A DNA stretch of 31,768 nt from assembly GCA_025349905.2 (NCBI GenBank), contig MU624685.1, forward strand, positions 1 through 31,768. Reading direction: 5' to 3'. The position numbers and the translations under genes were made by a program. This document shows positions 1-11,034 of the stretch, one piece after another. The notes beneath the pieces are model-generated. The model was not told the DNA's origin. It searched no databases and saw only the letters and a program-made list of their open reading frames with translations. Within the stretch, counting starts at the first letter, position 1. Every line of letters begins with the position of its first letter. This stretch comes from Blastocladiella britannica. Taxonomy: Eukaryota; Blastocladiomycota; Blastocladiomycetes; Blastocladiales; Blastocladiaceae.

Positions 1-100
1 GGCGCGGACCTGACAGCTGAAACAACCTGATTGTACGGATTCGTGGGAAGTTGCTTTGCTTCATTTTTCACGAAAAAGTCAATATATGGCTCTACACAAC

Positions 101-3100
101 TTACTTGGACGACTTCTTGGCCTTCTTGCCAGTGGCAGCTGCAGGAGCAGCCGCAACCGGCGCAGCAACTGGAGCAGCAGCAACAGGCTGCTTGGCCGAC
201 TTGACCGCCTTGGCCGAAGGAGCCACCTCGGCACCCACCAGCTTGCCCACCTCGCGCATCAGGCCGAGCGCCGCCTGCTTGGTCGGCAACTGCGAGACCG
301 ACGCGACCGCGGTCTTGTACGGTGCCAGATCCAGCGACGCCTTGGCGGCAGCACGGACCGCGGCCACCAGCAGCTTGAGCAGCGCCGTGTCCTTGGGGTT
401 GGACTTGAGCTCGTCGGCCAGGGCCGCCGAAAGCACGGGAGCCGCGTCCCGCAGCGCCGGCTGCAGTACCGAAGTCACAGGCACGCGCTCGACCAGCGGC
501 TGAATGACGGGCGCGAGTGCCTTGGCCGACTTGCGGTTCAGCTTGGCAAGCGCGCCGGCAAAGATGGGTGCGCATGATGTCGGCAACGTGCGAGCGAGCG
601 CCGCCAGCACCGACTTGTACCGTTTCGGGTCGGCCAGCATCAGGTCAACGATCACCGGCGAGGGCGGCGCGGCCTTGAACTGCTTGAGCAGCACGGGGTG
701 GGCGGCGGCCAGGTCGCCGCGCAGGAACAGCGTGGCCAGTGCGTCAGCTTCGCCCGCATCGGCACCTGCCAAGTCAATGCGCTTGACGCCCGCGGCCGCG
801 TGCCACAGTTTGGTGGCCAGTGGGCGGTCGGTCAGCGACGCCAGCTTATCGGCGAGCGCCCGCATGTGCGCGAGCGGCGCACTGGTACGGTGCTTGAGAT
901 ACACGCCCACCAGGTCGGCCACGCGGTACTGGAAGTGCAGGCGTTCGGTCTGCTGCGTGCGTGACGACTGCTTGCGCACCATGGCGCCCAGCACCGCGTC
1001 GAGCGCCAGCATCGCTTCATCGTCGAGATCCGACTCGTTGTCCGACTCGTCGTTGCCGTTGCCGTCGCCGTTGGCGGCCATGCCGGACGTCCGGAGCGCC
1101 TGGGTGATGGCGTTCGACAGCTGTTGGTTGCGGGTCGAGGTAGTGCCTTCTTCCTCCTCCTCATCGTCGTCGTCACTGGATGCCGCGGGCTTCTCGTCCA
1201 CATCCATGGCGTTCTCCTCGTCAGCATCGCTCTCCCACTCATCGTCCTCGCTCTGGTCCATGGCATCCTTCTCCTCGTCCTCATCATCGTCGTCGGCGTG
1301 GTTCGCATCCAGCGCCTCGAGCATGAGCGCCAGCACGTTCTCAGTCATCGAGTCGGCAAACGCCGCGACCGACTGCGAGCACAGGCGGCGCAGCCACGAC
1401 ACGGGATTGGCCGTCAACTCGAGAGCAACGTCCGCCAACACATCGAGCGGATCAATCTCGGCCTCGCCACCAGTAGCCGCTGCGGTAGCCTTGGTGTACT
1501 TTTGCCACACCGACACGACCTCATCGACGGTCTCGGTCGCGCGGGCCGCAGTCTCGGCGTCGGTCGCCAGCACCAGGTGCGCGGCCATTACCAGTGCGCG
1601 CGCGGCCGTCTCGCGGCGAGCCGCTCGGCCTGCGCGCTCGCTATCGCCACCTGCGGCAGCCGTAACGGTGGCAGCAATCGGCTTCTTGACCCACTTGGCG
1701 ACCCGGGCGTCTTTACCCGGGAACGCCAGGTACACGTCGGTGAGTGCCTTGAGTCCGACCGGCGACTCGGGGACGGGTGCCGCGCGCGCCAGGAACGTGT
1801 GGGTGCGTGCGGTGGCGTTGGGCGCGGCGGCCATGTGCGCGGGCGAAAACAAGTACTGGGCAATGGCGGCGGCGCCGCGCGGGGCCAGCGCCGGGTTCAG
1901 CAGCGTCTCGAGCGCGTACATGGCGGCGACCGACTTGGGGTCTTCCACGTTGCCGGCGTCACTCAGCGAGCGCGCCTGCTCAATCAGCGACTCGATGAAC
2001 TGCGTCAGATCGGAGTCGGTCAGGTTGGCCAGCAGCTGCTCGTACACTGGCGGCGCAGACTCGTCTTCCGCATCCTCCTCCTCCTCGTCGTCGCTCTCGT
2101 CTTCATCATCACTCACGTCGCTGTCGTACTCATCATCGCTATCGCTGTCCGAGTCGTCCGAGTCGTCCGCATCGCGGGAAGGCGCACGCAGCGACTCGAG
2201 GATCGACGGCTTGACGGCCGCCAGCACGATCGGCACCACGCGGCGGTCGTCCAGTGCGGCGGTCACAATCACGCGGACCGCGCGGGTGACGTGCGTGCGC
2301 AGCGGACCCCGGCGGGTCTTTTCCAACACCCGCAGCAGGTTGGGCGTCAGGAGTGCCGGCAGTTGCTCGACGGGCGCCACGCGGAATAGGAACGCAAACA
2401 CGTGCAGCGCCTGGGCGGCGCGGGCGGGGCCCGACGTCAGCAACGTGCGGTCGATGGCGCGCCACGTCGGCGCCAGCAGCGGCAAGTCAGTGGTGCCGGC
2501 ATCGATGCGGGTCAGCGTCGCGGCCGCCAGCAGACCGGGCGTGGCCGGCAGATGCAGCTTCGGGGACTGGAGGACGTGGGCGAGGAGCACGGTCCATACC
2601 AGGTGCATGCGCGGGGCCACCGACGTGGACTGCAGAAGCAGGTCCGAGACGTTACTGGAAGGGGACAGGGACGCGGCTGTCAAAGGGGTGGGCACCGACG
2701 CGCCGCGCGACTCAAGGTACACCGACAGCGCCAGGTGGTCGACGCGCGTCAGCTCGGCCGGGAGAGCAGAGCGCAACGCGGTCATGGCTGCTTGTGCGTG
2801 GCGGGTCTGGAGTGCATATGCAATGTGAGATTCGGGTCAGGAAAACACGGCACAGTCAAGTAACCAAAAAAAGGCACACACCTCGTCGGCAAGTCGGAAT
2901 GCAACCGAGTACGCGGCCTCGCGCAGGTACTCTTTACTCTCGGCCACAAACCCGAGCATGCTAGCCAGCTCGTGCACCTGGGCCTCAGACATGCCACCGT
3001 CGACGACCTTGTGCATTCCTGACTCGATCGCCGCAACTGCAGCAAACAGACGGCCATACAGCTTGTCGCGCTCGTCCTGCGCGTTGTTGGTCCCAGGGAC

Positions 3101-3538
3101 AGCGACAATGTACACGTGCACGGCGGCATGCAAGTACTGCCAGCGAGCGCGGATCAGCCGCAGCAGGAATGCGAGTGCGGCCGAGAACCCTTGGCGCGCG
3201 GCTTTACTGGACGACGGCAGGCCCTTCACTAGGCGCATGTATGCGTAGGCAACGTGCGGGTGCAGCGTGGCCATGAATGCTGTCACCAGGTCCGACGCGT
3301 GTGCCTTGATGGCGGCGTCACGGGCACTGCCGCGCAGGTCGGACGGAATCGGGCGCGACTCGGCGGTCGCGAGGGATGCGGTAGCCGCGGCAGGCGCCTC
3401 GTGGCTCACATGCAACGGGTGCAGGTGCCGCAAGAGACTGGTGGTGGCGGTGGTACGCACGGCCACGTCCAGCGACGTCAGGTCGGTAAAGTGCTGTAGC
3501 ACCTCCTGAGGAGGAAGGTTGCGTGCGATGCGGGACAT
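101..3538 (-). CDS. POL5: Pol5/MYBBP1A-family nucleolar protein, two exons
   Basis: Two exons, 3538-2882 and 2806-101, joined by a 75-nt phase-0 intron (2881-2807, GT donor GTGTGTGCC, acceptor CTCCAG), give about 1120 residues. The start is the ATG at 3538 (MSRIARNLPP). The first exon holds the family signature where helical repeats begin: YMRLVKGLPSSSKAARQGFS (known family: a run of tolerated genes around RLxRGLxSSrexARlGF). Two highly acidic Asp/Glu/Ser tracts lie near residues 430-470 and 718-772, and the C-terminus is Ala/Pro-rich ending in a basic KKAKKSSK tail, a likely nuclear signal. Yeast Pol5 (about 1020 residues) and human MYBBP1A (about 1330) are nucleolar HEAT-like proteins needed for rRNA production; despite the name Pol5 is not a functional polymerase. 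The ATG at 2785, within exon 2, is internal, because the exon-1 protein clearly belongs to the same family. Divergent from the NIPA gene. Confidence 0.88.
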
Positions 3539-3827
3539 TCTTTAATTTTACTATGAAATTGTCCTCGGCCGTTCGATGGTGGAAAGTACGACGGCGCGAT
3601 CGAGCTGGGCAGCAAAAAAAAAAAATTCAGCATCCGCATGATCAGTTGCCACTGGGAAATTTCCTTTTCCCATTGAGAATATTTCCCAATCTCGTATTTC
3701 GAGTTTCGAGCGATCCATTTCACATATACACGCTCTCGCACGGCTGCATTTAATAATTTGCGACACGAACTCGCTGGCTGGCAGGGCTGCTAGGTAAAGA
3801 AACAAACAAAAAAATCAAAGAATAAAA
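3539..3827. promoter_or_regulatory. Divergent promoter between POL5 and the NIPA gene
   Basis: This 289-bp AT-rich stretch lies between two start codons facing away from each other, so it should carry both promoters. It contains a poly-A run near 3615-3625, a perfect tandem heptamer TTTCGAG TTTCGAG at 3697-3710, and an A-rich leader directly before the NIPA ATG. No coding potential is seen. Confidence 0.5.
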
Positions 3828-5286
3828 ATGTCGGCAACCGAGCCGTCCTCGACTGGTGCCAACGACAGGGCAATCGGGCTCACTCTGGCCATTGCATCGT
3901 CGTTTCTCATTGGCTCGTCGTTCGTCCTGACCAAAGTTGGCCTCACGGATGCAAGTCGCCGATCCCATGGCCTCTCCGCTGGCGACTCGCATTCATACTT
4001 GAAAAACACGAAATGGTGGCTCGGCATGATCACGAGTGGGTAATTTTTCGTTATTTAGACAAATTTTACTCAATGGATCCTGACACACATCTTACCTAAT
4101 GCAATAGTGGGACTGGGTGAAGTCGCAAATTTTGCAGCATATTCGTTTGCGCCGGCCATTCTCGTGACTCCCCTCGGCGCATTAAGTGTCCTGATTGGGT
4201 ATTTGGACACCGTGCATTAATCATTCAATTACTTACAATTCTCTTCATAGCGCCGTTTTTGCTTCGCTCTTCCTCAAGGAGAATCTCGGACGGCAAGGAG
4301 TGCTGGGATGTGCGCTTTGTTTGATCGGATCCGTCATCATTGTCATGCATGCTCCCGAGGATCGTCCCATCCACAATGTGGAGGAAATGATGGCCTATGT
4401 CCTGCAGCCTGGTTCGTCTGCAACGTTTTCTGCACCTATAGAACCAACAACTGACATAAAAAAAATAGGATTTATATGCTACACGCTGGCAGTGCTCTGC
4501 GCGAGCCTCTACCTCATCAAGCGCGTGGCACCGGTCCACGGCAAGGACAACATGCTGGTGTACATTGGCATTTGCTCGCTGGTGGGCTCCATCAGCGTGA
4601 TGGCGGTCAAGGCGTTTGGGATAGCGCTCAAGCTGACGTTTGAAGGGTCCAACCAGCTCGGCCACTTGTCCACATGGGTGTTTTTCCTTGTGGTGGTGGT
4701 CTCGGCCGTCACGCAAATGAACTACTTCAACAAGGCGCTCGAGCTATTCTCGACCAACCTGGTGACCCCGATCTACTACGTCATGTTCACCACCGCGACC
4801 ATCACGGCCTCGCTCGTCCTGTATCAGGGCCTCAACGACTCGTCAGCAGTGGACTTGGTGTCGGTGTTTTGTGGGTTTGCGACCATCTTCATTGGCGTGT
4901 TCATGCTCAATGCCAAGGGAAACGAGGAGAACCGGATGAAGCGCATGGCGTCCACGTCGCAGGCGCTCTTGGTCGAGAAATCGTCGCGGTCGGGGCCCAT
5001 GAACGCCAGCGGCGCCGATGTGGCGTTTGGGGCACCCGTAACTGCTGCTGCTGCTGCTACACCGGTTCCTTACGACCCTCCGGCTCCGTCCAGTCTTGCT
5101 ACTCGCGGAGCGGCCGTGTTGGGTGCCATGTCGGGTGCGGCGGCGGCCATGATGAACAACAGCAAGATTAACAACAAGTCGGCGTCTGCAAGTGCTGGGA
5201 GTGGCGATACCCATCTCTTGACCACGTTTGCCGACGATCATCGCGCGTTCACACTCACTTCAGACGACGACGTGGACGATGAGTAA
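3828..5286 (+). CDS. NIPA-type magnesium transporter, four exons
   Basis: Exons 3828-4035, 4108-4198, 4251-4411 and 4469-5286 join to 425 residues (introns of 72, 52 and 57 nt). The joined protein carries the NIPA (DUF803) signature: a first helix [18 protein letters not shown], then WWLGMITM followed by [20 protein letters not shown], then [15 protein letters not shown] and the [20 protein letters not shown] segment late in the membrane domain. About nine membrane helices are expected, followed by a hydrophilic Ala/Ser/Asn-rich cytoplasmic tail of roughly 110 residues ending in DDDVDDE. NIPA proteins transport Mg2+ at plasma, endosomal or vacuolar membranes in animals and plants; here substrate is inferred from family. 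Splice choice at exon 1 was decided by phase: the donor at 4036 restores the conserved Met before GLGEVANF, whereas using GG|GTAAT creates an immediate stop. Confidence 0.92.
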
Positions 5287-5378
5287 ATTTATATGTTGCC
5301 TGTCGTAATGGTAAAAATAGTAATTTGCTATAATGTAGCCTTACTTTGCTTAACTTTGCACTTGTATTTCCCATTATC

Positions 5379-5922
5379 ATGGTGTCAACAACCATCCCGT
5401 CACGGATCATTGGACTTGGGCCAGGTCTTGCAGTATTGGTTCTCGCTGGCGCTGCGGCCGGAATCATTTGCCTGGTTGCGACCAAGTCTTCGAAGAGCAG
5501 GTGGATCTTCATACAATTTATCGATTACCATGTTTCCAATACTAAATGCCTTCATTGCAGCATTCTCAATTTCTTTGTCTTGTCGGTATATGCTGCGATC
5601 GTCGCCGTGTTGCTGTCGCTGCCACGAACCGGGGACACTGGCGATGCCTCTGGGTATCAGCGGCTTCTGGTTCGATCCATTGCCCCTTTAAAGTTGATTT
5701 ACCCAATCCACATAACATTGATATAAAGGCATTGAGTGCGGGAAAGACGGATTCCAGCGTCCTTGTTCGCGGAGGGCTCTTGATTCTGGGAGTGCTTGGT
5801 GTTCTCGGCGGCTGGATTGGCATACTGATGCAGGACACGCTGCAGCCCGTGTATGCATCTCCCTATGCAGGATCTCTGTTGCCCTCATTATAACCTTTGT
5901 GGTGCTGATTGTTGGGGTGTGA
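5379..5922 (+). CDS. Small multi-pass membrane protein, family not recognised
   Basis: Exon 1 (5379-5500, ATG GTG TCA...) and exon 2 (5561-5669) are joined by a 60-nt intron (acceptor TTCATTGCAG); exon 3 starts at 5729 after a 59-nt intron (donor CTG|GTTCGAT, acceptor ATAAAG). The product has hydrophobic segments GPGLAVLVLAGAAAGIICLV, ILNFFVLSVYAAIVAVLLSL and LLILGVLGVLGGWIGIL. Read straight through, it stops at 5893 (131 residues) after a non-hydrophobic end. If a 20-nt stretch at 5851-5870 is removed as an intron, the frame changes to ISVALIITFVVLIVGV and stops at 5922 (134 residues, a fourth helix). A further GTGAGT donor at 5919 could extend it again with an acceptor at 6032, but that would make it overlap the next start codon. 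The 3' structure is therefore uncertain. I do not recognise the family; coding status rests on hydrophobic pattern, phase consistency and splice signals. Confidence 0.55.
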
Positions 5923-6089
5923 GTTGCGTCTTTGAAAATCAACAAATCATTCGCGTACGGGACGGTATTAAATTGAACCTGTACCACCCGGCCTCTCTTA
6001 TTTTCCAATTTTGCTCCCGCGTCTCCTCACAGGCAGCCAAATACTCGTACCCATCAGAACCTCGCTCTCACTCAGAGAATTATTAATTT

Positions 6090-8051
6090 ATGAGCGACTT
6101 TGCTGCAACCTCACCGTCCCGCCCGAGCGCAAGCAGCCCATCACGCGCGACTGCGGCTTCGGCACGATCGCCCGTGCGCGACCCCGACGCCATGGACACG
6201 GAATCGCCCGCCCGTGCCCACGCGACCCACATGGCCAACGGCGCGGATGAGAACAACCGCATGGACGTGGACGGAGCGACAGAAACACACAGCACACCCC
6301 ATACCGCGGCAACGGATGTTGCGCCGGCCGTCACCGCCAAGACCGAGCCATCGTCGTCGACATCCACTACGACGGTGCTAACATACGCCAAGCTGGACGA
6401 GGAGGCCCGCAAGTACTTGGTCTCGCAGACGCACGAGGTGATAATGCCCTCGTATGCGGCGTGGTTCGACATGACCGCCATCCACGACATTGAGCGCCAG
6501 CACCTGCCCGAGTTCTTTAGCGGCCGCGCAAAGTCAAAGTCGCCGGCCGTGTACAAGGAGTACCGCGACTTTATGATCAACGTGTACCGCCTCAACCCGA
6601 CCGAGTACCTGACGGTCACGGCTGCCCGTCGGAACTTGGCAGGGGACGTGTGTGCGATCATGCGCGTGCATGCGTTCTTGGAGCAGTGGGGCCTCATCAA
6701 CTACCACGTACCGTATATTTTCCTTTTTCCTTGGTATGAGATACTGAGAGCAATGAAATGTATATAGGTGGACCCGGATACGCGCCCGGCCGCCCTGGCG
6801 CCGCCATTCACGGGCCACTTCCGCGTCACCGCCGACACGCCGCGCGCGCTCCAGCCGTACCTGCCGGCGCTGCCGACGGCAGTTGCGCCAGGAGAAGCGT
6901 CCGATCGCCGGCCAACGCTTGCGCAGCTCAAGGCATCCACGACCACGACCACCACGCTCACGGCCACCACGACCACCACGACCCATGCCAATCTTGCGCT
7001 CCGCGAAAACGTGTACGGGGACGGAGACGCAGCGGCAGCAGCAGCTGCAGCAGAGGGCGGCACCGCGACCGTAGAGCTGGTAGCGCAGTCGACGGCGACC
7101 GCCGTGTCGTACAAGTGCACGACGTGCGGGACAGACTGCACGGCGGTGCGGTACCATGCGACCACTGCGGACGTGGACGTTTGCGAGGGGTGCTACATGG
7201 ACGGGCGGTACGCGTCGCACCTGTTTGCGGGCGATTTCGTGCGTCTCGACCACGTCACGTCGCGGCTGAGCGGCGCCAGTCGTATGGAGTGGACCGATCA
7301 GGAGACGCTGCTGCTGCTGGAGGGGATTGAAATGTACGACCGCGACTGGTCGGCGGTGGCCGCGCACGTGGGCACGCGCACCCGCGAGCAGTGCGTTGCG
7401 CAGTTCCTGGCGCTGCCGATCGAGGACCCGTACGTCGGCGTGCCCATGAAGCACCTGGGCCCGCTGCAGTACCACCGCGCGCCGTTCGCCGAGCACGAGA
7501 GCCCCGTGATGTCGGTGCTGGCGTTCCTGGCCGCGTGTGTCCCGCCCGCCGTCGCCAAGACCGTTGCCAAGGCCGCGACCGACGCGGCGGCCCGCGCCCT
7601 GGACGGCACCAGTCAAGAGAGCGGGTCGACTACTGCCGCACCAGCAGCGGGACCGGTGGTGCCAGGTGCTACGGCCCTGGGTCTGGCGGCAGCGCAGGCG
7701 GCAGCGCAGGCCAAGGCTACTGAGAACGAGATGCGGTCCGCGGTGGCCGAGCTGGTGGACTTGCAGCTGCGCAAAGTGGATCTCAAGCTGGCGGCGGTGG
7801 ACCGCACCGAGCTGGCGCTGGCGGCTGAGCGCCGCGCGCTCGAGGTCGAGAAGCAGCGCGTGTTCCTGGACAAGCTGGCGCTGCGGCGCGCCCAGCTCGA
7901 AATGGCCGAATCGGCAGCGGTCCCACCCCCGCTTGGGCCGGCGGCGCTGGCGGTAGTGCCGGACATGGGCGCCGATGCGATGCAGGTGGATGTCTCCGAG
8001 TTTACGAACGTGCCGGCGCCATCGGCCGCTCCCGTTCTGCACCAGTTGTGA
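6090..8051 (+). CDS. SWI3: SWI3/RSC8/SMARCC-type chromatin remodelling subunit
   Basis: Exons 6090-6707 and 6768-8051 flank a 60-nt phase-0 intron and give 633 residues. The splice restores the family motif GLINYHVDPDTRP. Domains in order: disordered Ser/Thr/Ala-rich N-terminus (1-100); SWIRM domain (about 113-206, starting [12 protein letters not shown]); a Thr-rich linker; a ZZ-like zinc finger (about 320-357, [10 protein letters not shown] then VCEGC); a SANT/Myb domain (about 378-425, [20 protein letters not shown]); and a C-terminal charged coiled coil (about 525-592, rich in [19 protein letters not shown] heptads). This is the standard order of the scaffold subunits of SWI/SNF and RSC complexes, which bind DNA and nucleosomes through SWIRM and SANT and dimerise by the coiled coil. 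Whether it corresponds to the SWI/SNF or RSC paralogue cannot be decided from this window. The ATG lies directly after a short TTATGA. Confidence 0.93.
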
Positions 8052-8197
8052 GTCACTGGATCAATTTATTCGAATATTTTTTTTTTTTTTTGCCTCGGGT
8101 TGCGGGCGTCCCTGGCGCGAGTTGCTCTTCTCACACGCGGGCGAAACTGATCGCTCGATCTCTGCATCAAAAAAAAAATCCCCAAAAGGCCGATTTT

Positions 8198-10326
<2,129 letters not shown>

Positions 10327-10373
10327 AATCGATACGCGCGCGCGACGCCCACCATTTCCATTGCACACACAAA

Positions 10374-10379
10374 AATAAA
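10374..10379 (+). other. Candidate polyadenylation signal of the FHA kinase
   Basis: A perfect AATAAA lies about 48 bases after the kinase stop codon and just before the convergent PEN-2 stop at 10395. Only 68 bp separate the two stop codons, so the two transcripts probably overlap at their 3' ends. Confidence 0.5.
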
Positions 10380-10394
10380 TGACCAATTCCATAT

Positions 10395-10767
10395 TCAGGT
10401 TCCCTTCACATCGACCACCACCAGCGAATCGCCTAATGGGCCCATGGAGACCCGGTGGGTGGCAAATACCGCCCACCAGGATACAAATGCAACAAAATAC
10501 ACGAGGACGCCGGCGCCGGCCCATGTCATGTCTAGTTCATTAGAAATTCAATTATAAAGTATACATGAATAGGATATGGACAGGCATACGCCGTCGTAGT
10601 GTCGGAGCAATCCGCGCATGGTGCGGGGCGTGGGCCAGCGGCCAGGTATAGAAAATGTGCACGAGCCACATGAGCGGGAGCGCCGGCACGCCAATGGCCA
10701 GCATGCGACGTGATACGGCCAGGACTGCGTCGTCCGAGGGCGGGTTCTTTGCGGATGGTGGAGGCAT
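10395..10767 (-). CDS. PSENEN: PEN-2, gamma-secretase subunit
   Basis: Exon 1 (10767-10590) and exon 2 (10531-10395) are joined by a 58-nt phase-1 intron (donor GTATGCCT, acceptor AACTAG), giving 104 residues; human PEN-2 has 101. Exon 1 carries the conserved first segment, RRMLAIGVPALPLMWLVHIF followed by YTW, matching the family pattern of a tyrosine or arginine-rich start and FLPxLWLVNIFWF. Exon 2 carries WAGAGVLVYFVAFVSWWAVF and then MGPLGDSL, matching the family's long second helix and the conserved WGALGDYLS motif near the C-terminus. PEN-2 is the small subunit that activates presenilin in the intramembrane protease gamma-secretase (presenilin, nicastrin, APH-1, PEN-2) in the ER/Golgi/endosome system. 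Neither exon would be convincing alone; the join makes the assignment. No other gamma-secretase subunit is in this window. Confidence 0.87.
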
Positions 10768-10840
10768 TTTCTTTCAAATAATGGGAAATTCGGCTGGGAC
10801 AAAGTGAATTCCCCAATGAAAGCGACATCTCCATTTTTAA

Positions 10841-11032
10841 CTCAACCACTCCAAAGACTGGGCGCGACGTCTGAGCAAGGCGAAGCGATTTCGAAGGGAA
10901 TACACTGCGGCAGCCGTACGCGACAGATCCGCTTTGCTCATAAGGGACTTTGAAATCGAAATCCTGGACGCCGAGTTCTTCAAGGAGCTCGTCTTCCGCT
11001 TGAACCAAATTGATCGCACAAAAATACTCTAA
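10841..11032 (+). other. Orphan open frame of 63 codons before the VNX1 start
   Basis: Between the PEN-2 and VNX1 start codons, one plus frame is open from 10841 to a TAA at 11030-11032, two bases before the VNX1 ATG. It encodes a charged, helical-looking peptide (for example WARRLSKAKRFRREY and later LDAEFFKELVFRLNQIDRTK) with GC-rich third positions like real coding DNA here. It has no in-frame ATG. I found no splice that joins it in phase to the ATG at 10782. It could be the last exon of a small gene, a non-coding leader, or chance. Confidence 0.3.
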
Positions 11033-11034
11033 AA

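Noticed and set aside
2783..2785. ATG at 2785 as the POL5 start
   Set aside because: It would drop the conserved N-terminal exon (RLVKGLPSSSKAARQGF); splicing at 2881/2807 keeps the frame and places this ATG inside exon 2.
504..2828. Long plus-strand open frame of 774 codons opposite POL5
   Set aside because: It is antisense to a conserved-family exon, consists of Ser/Ala/Arg low complexity, and follows from strong GC3 bias that removes stops on the opposite strand.
6534..8042. Minus-strand open frame of 502 codons across the SWI3 gene
   Set aside because: Arg/Gly/Gln-rich shadow of the SWIRM-ZZ-SANT gene on the plus strand, with no recognisable domain and crossing the true intron.
10782..10808. 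ATG (MGNSAGTK) as first exon of the orphan frame before VNX1
   Set aside because: The only GT donor leaves phase 2, while the acceptor at CCAAAG needs phase 1 to enter the open frame; the in-phase product ends quickly and looks random.
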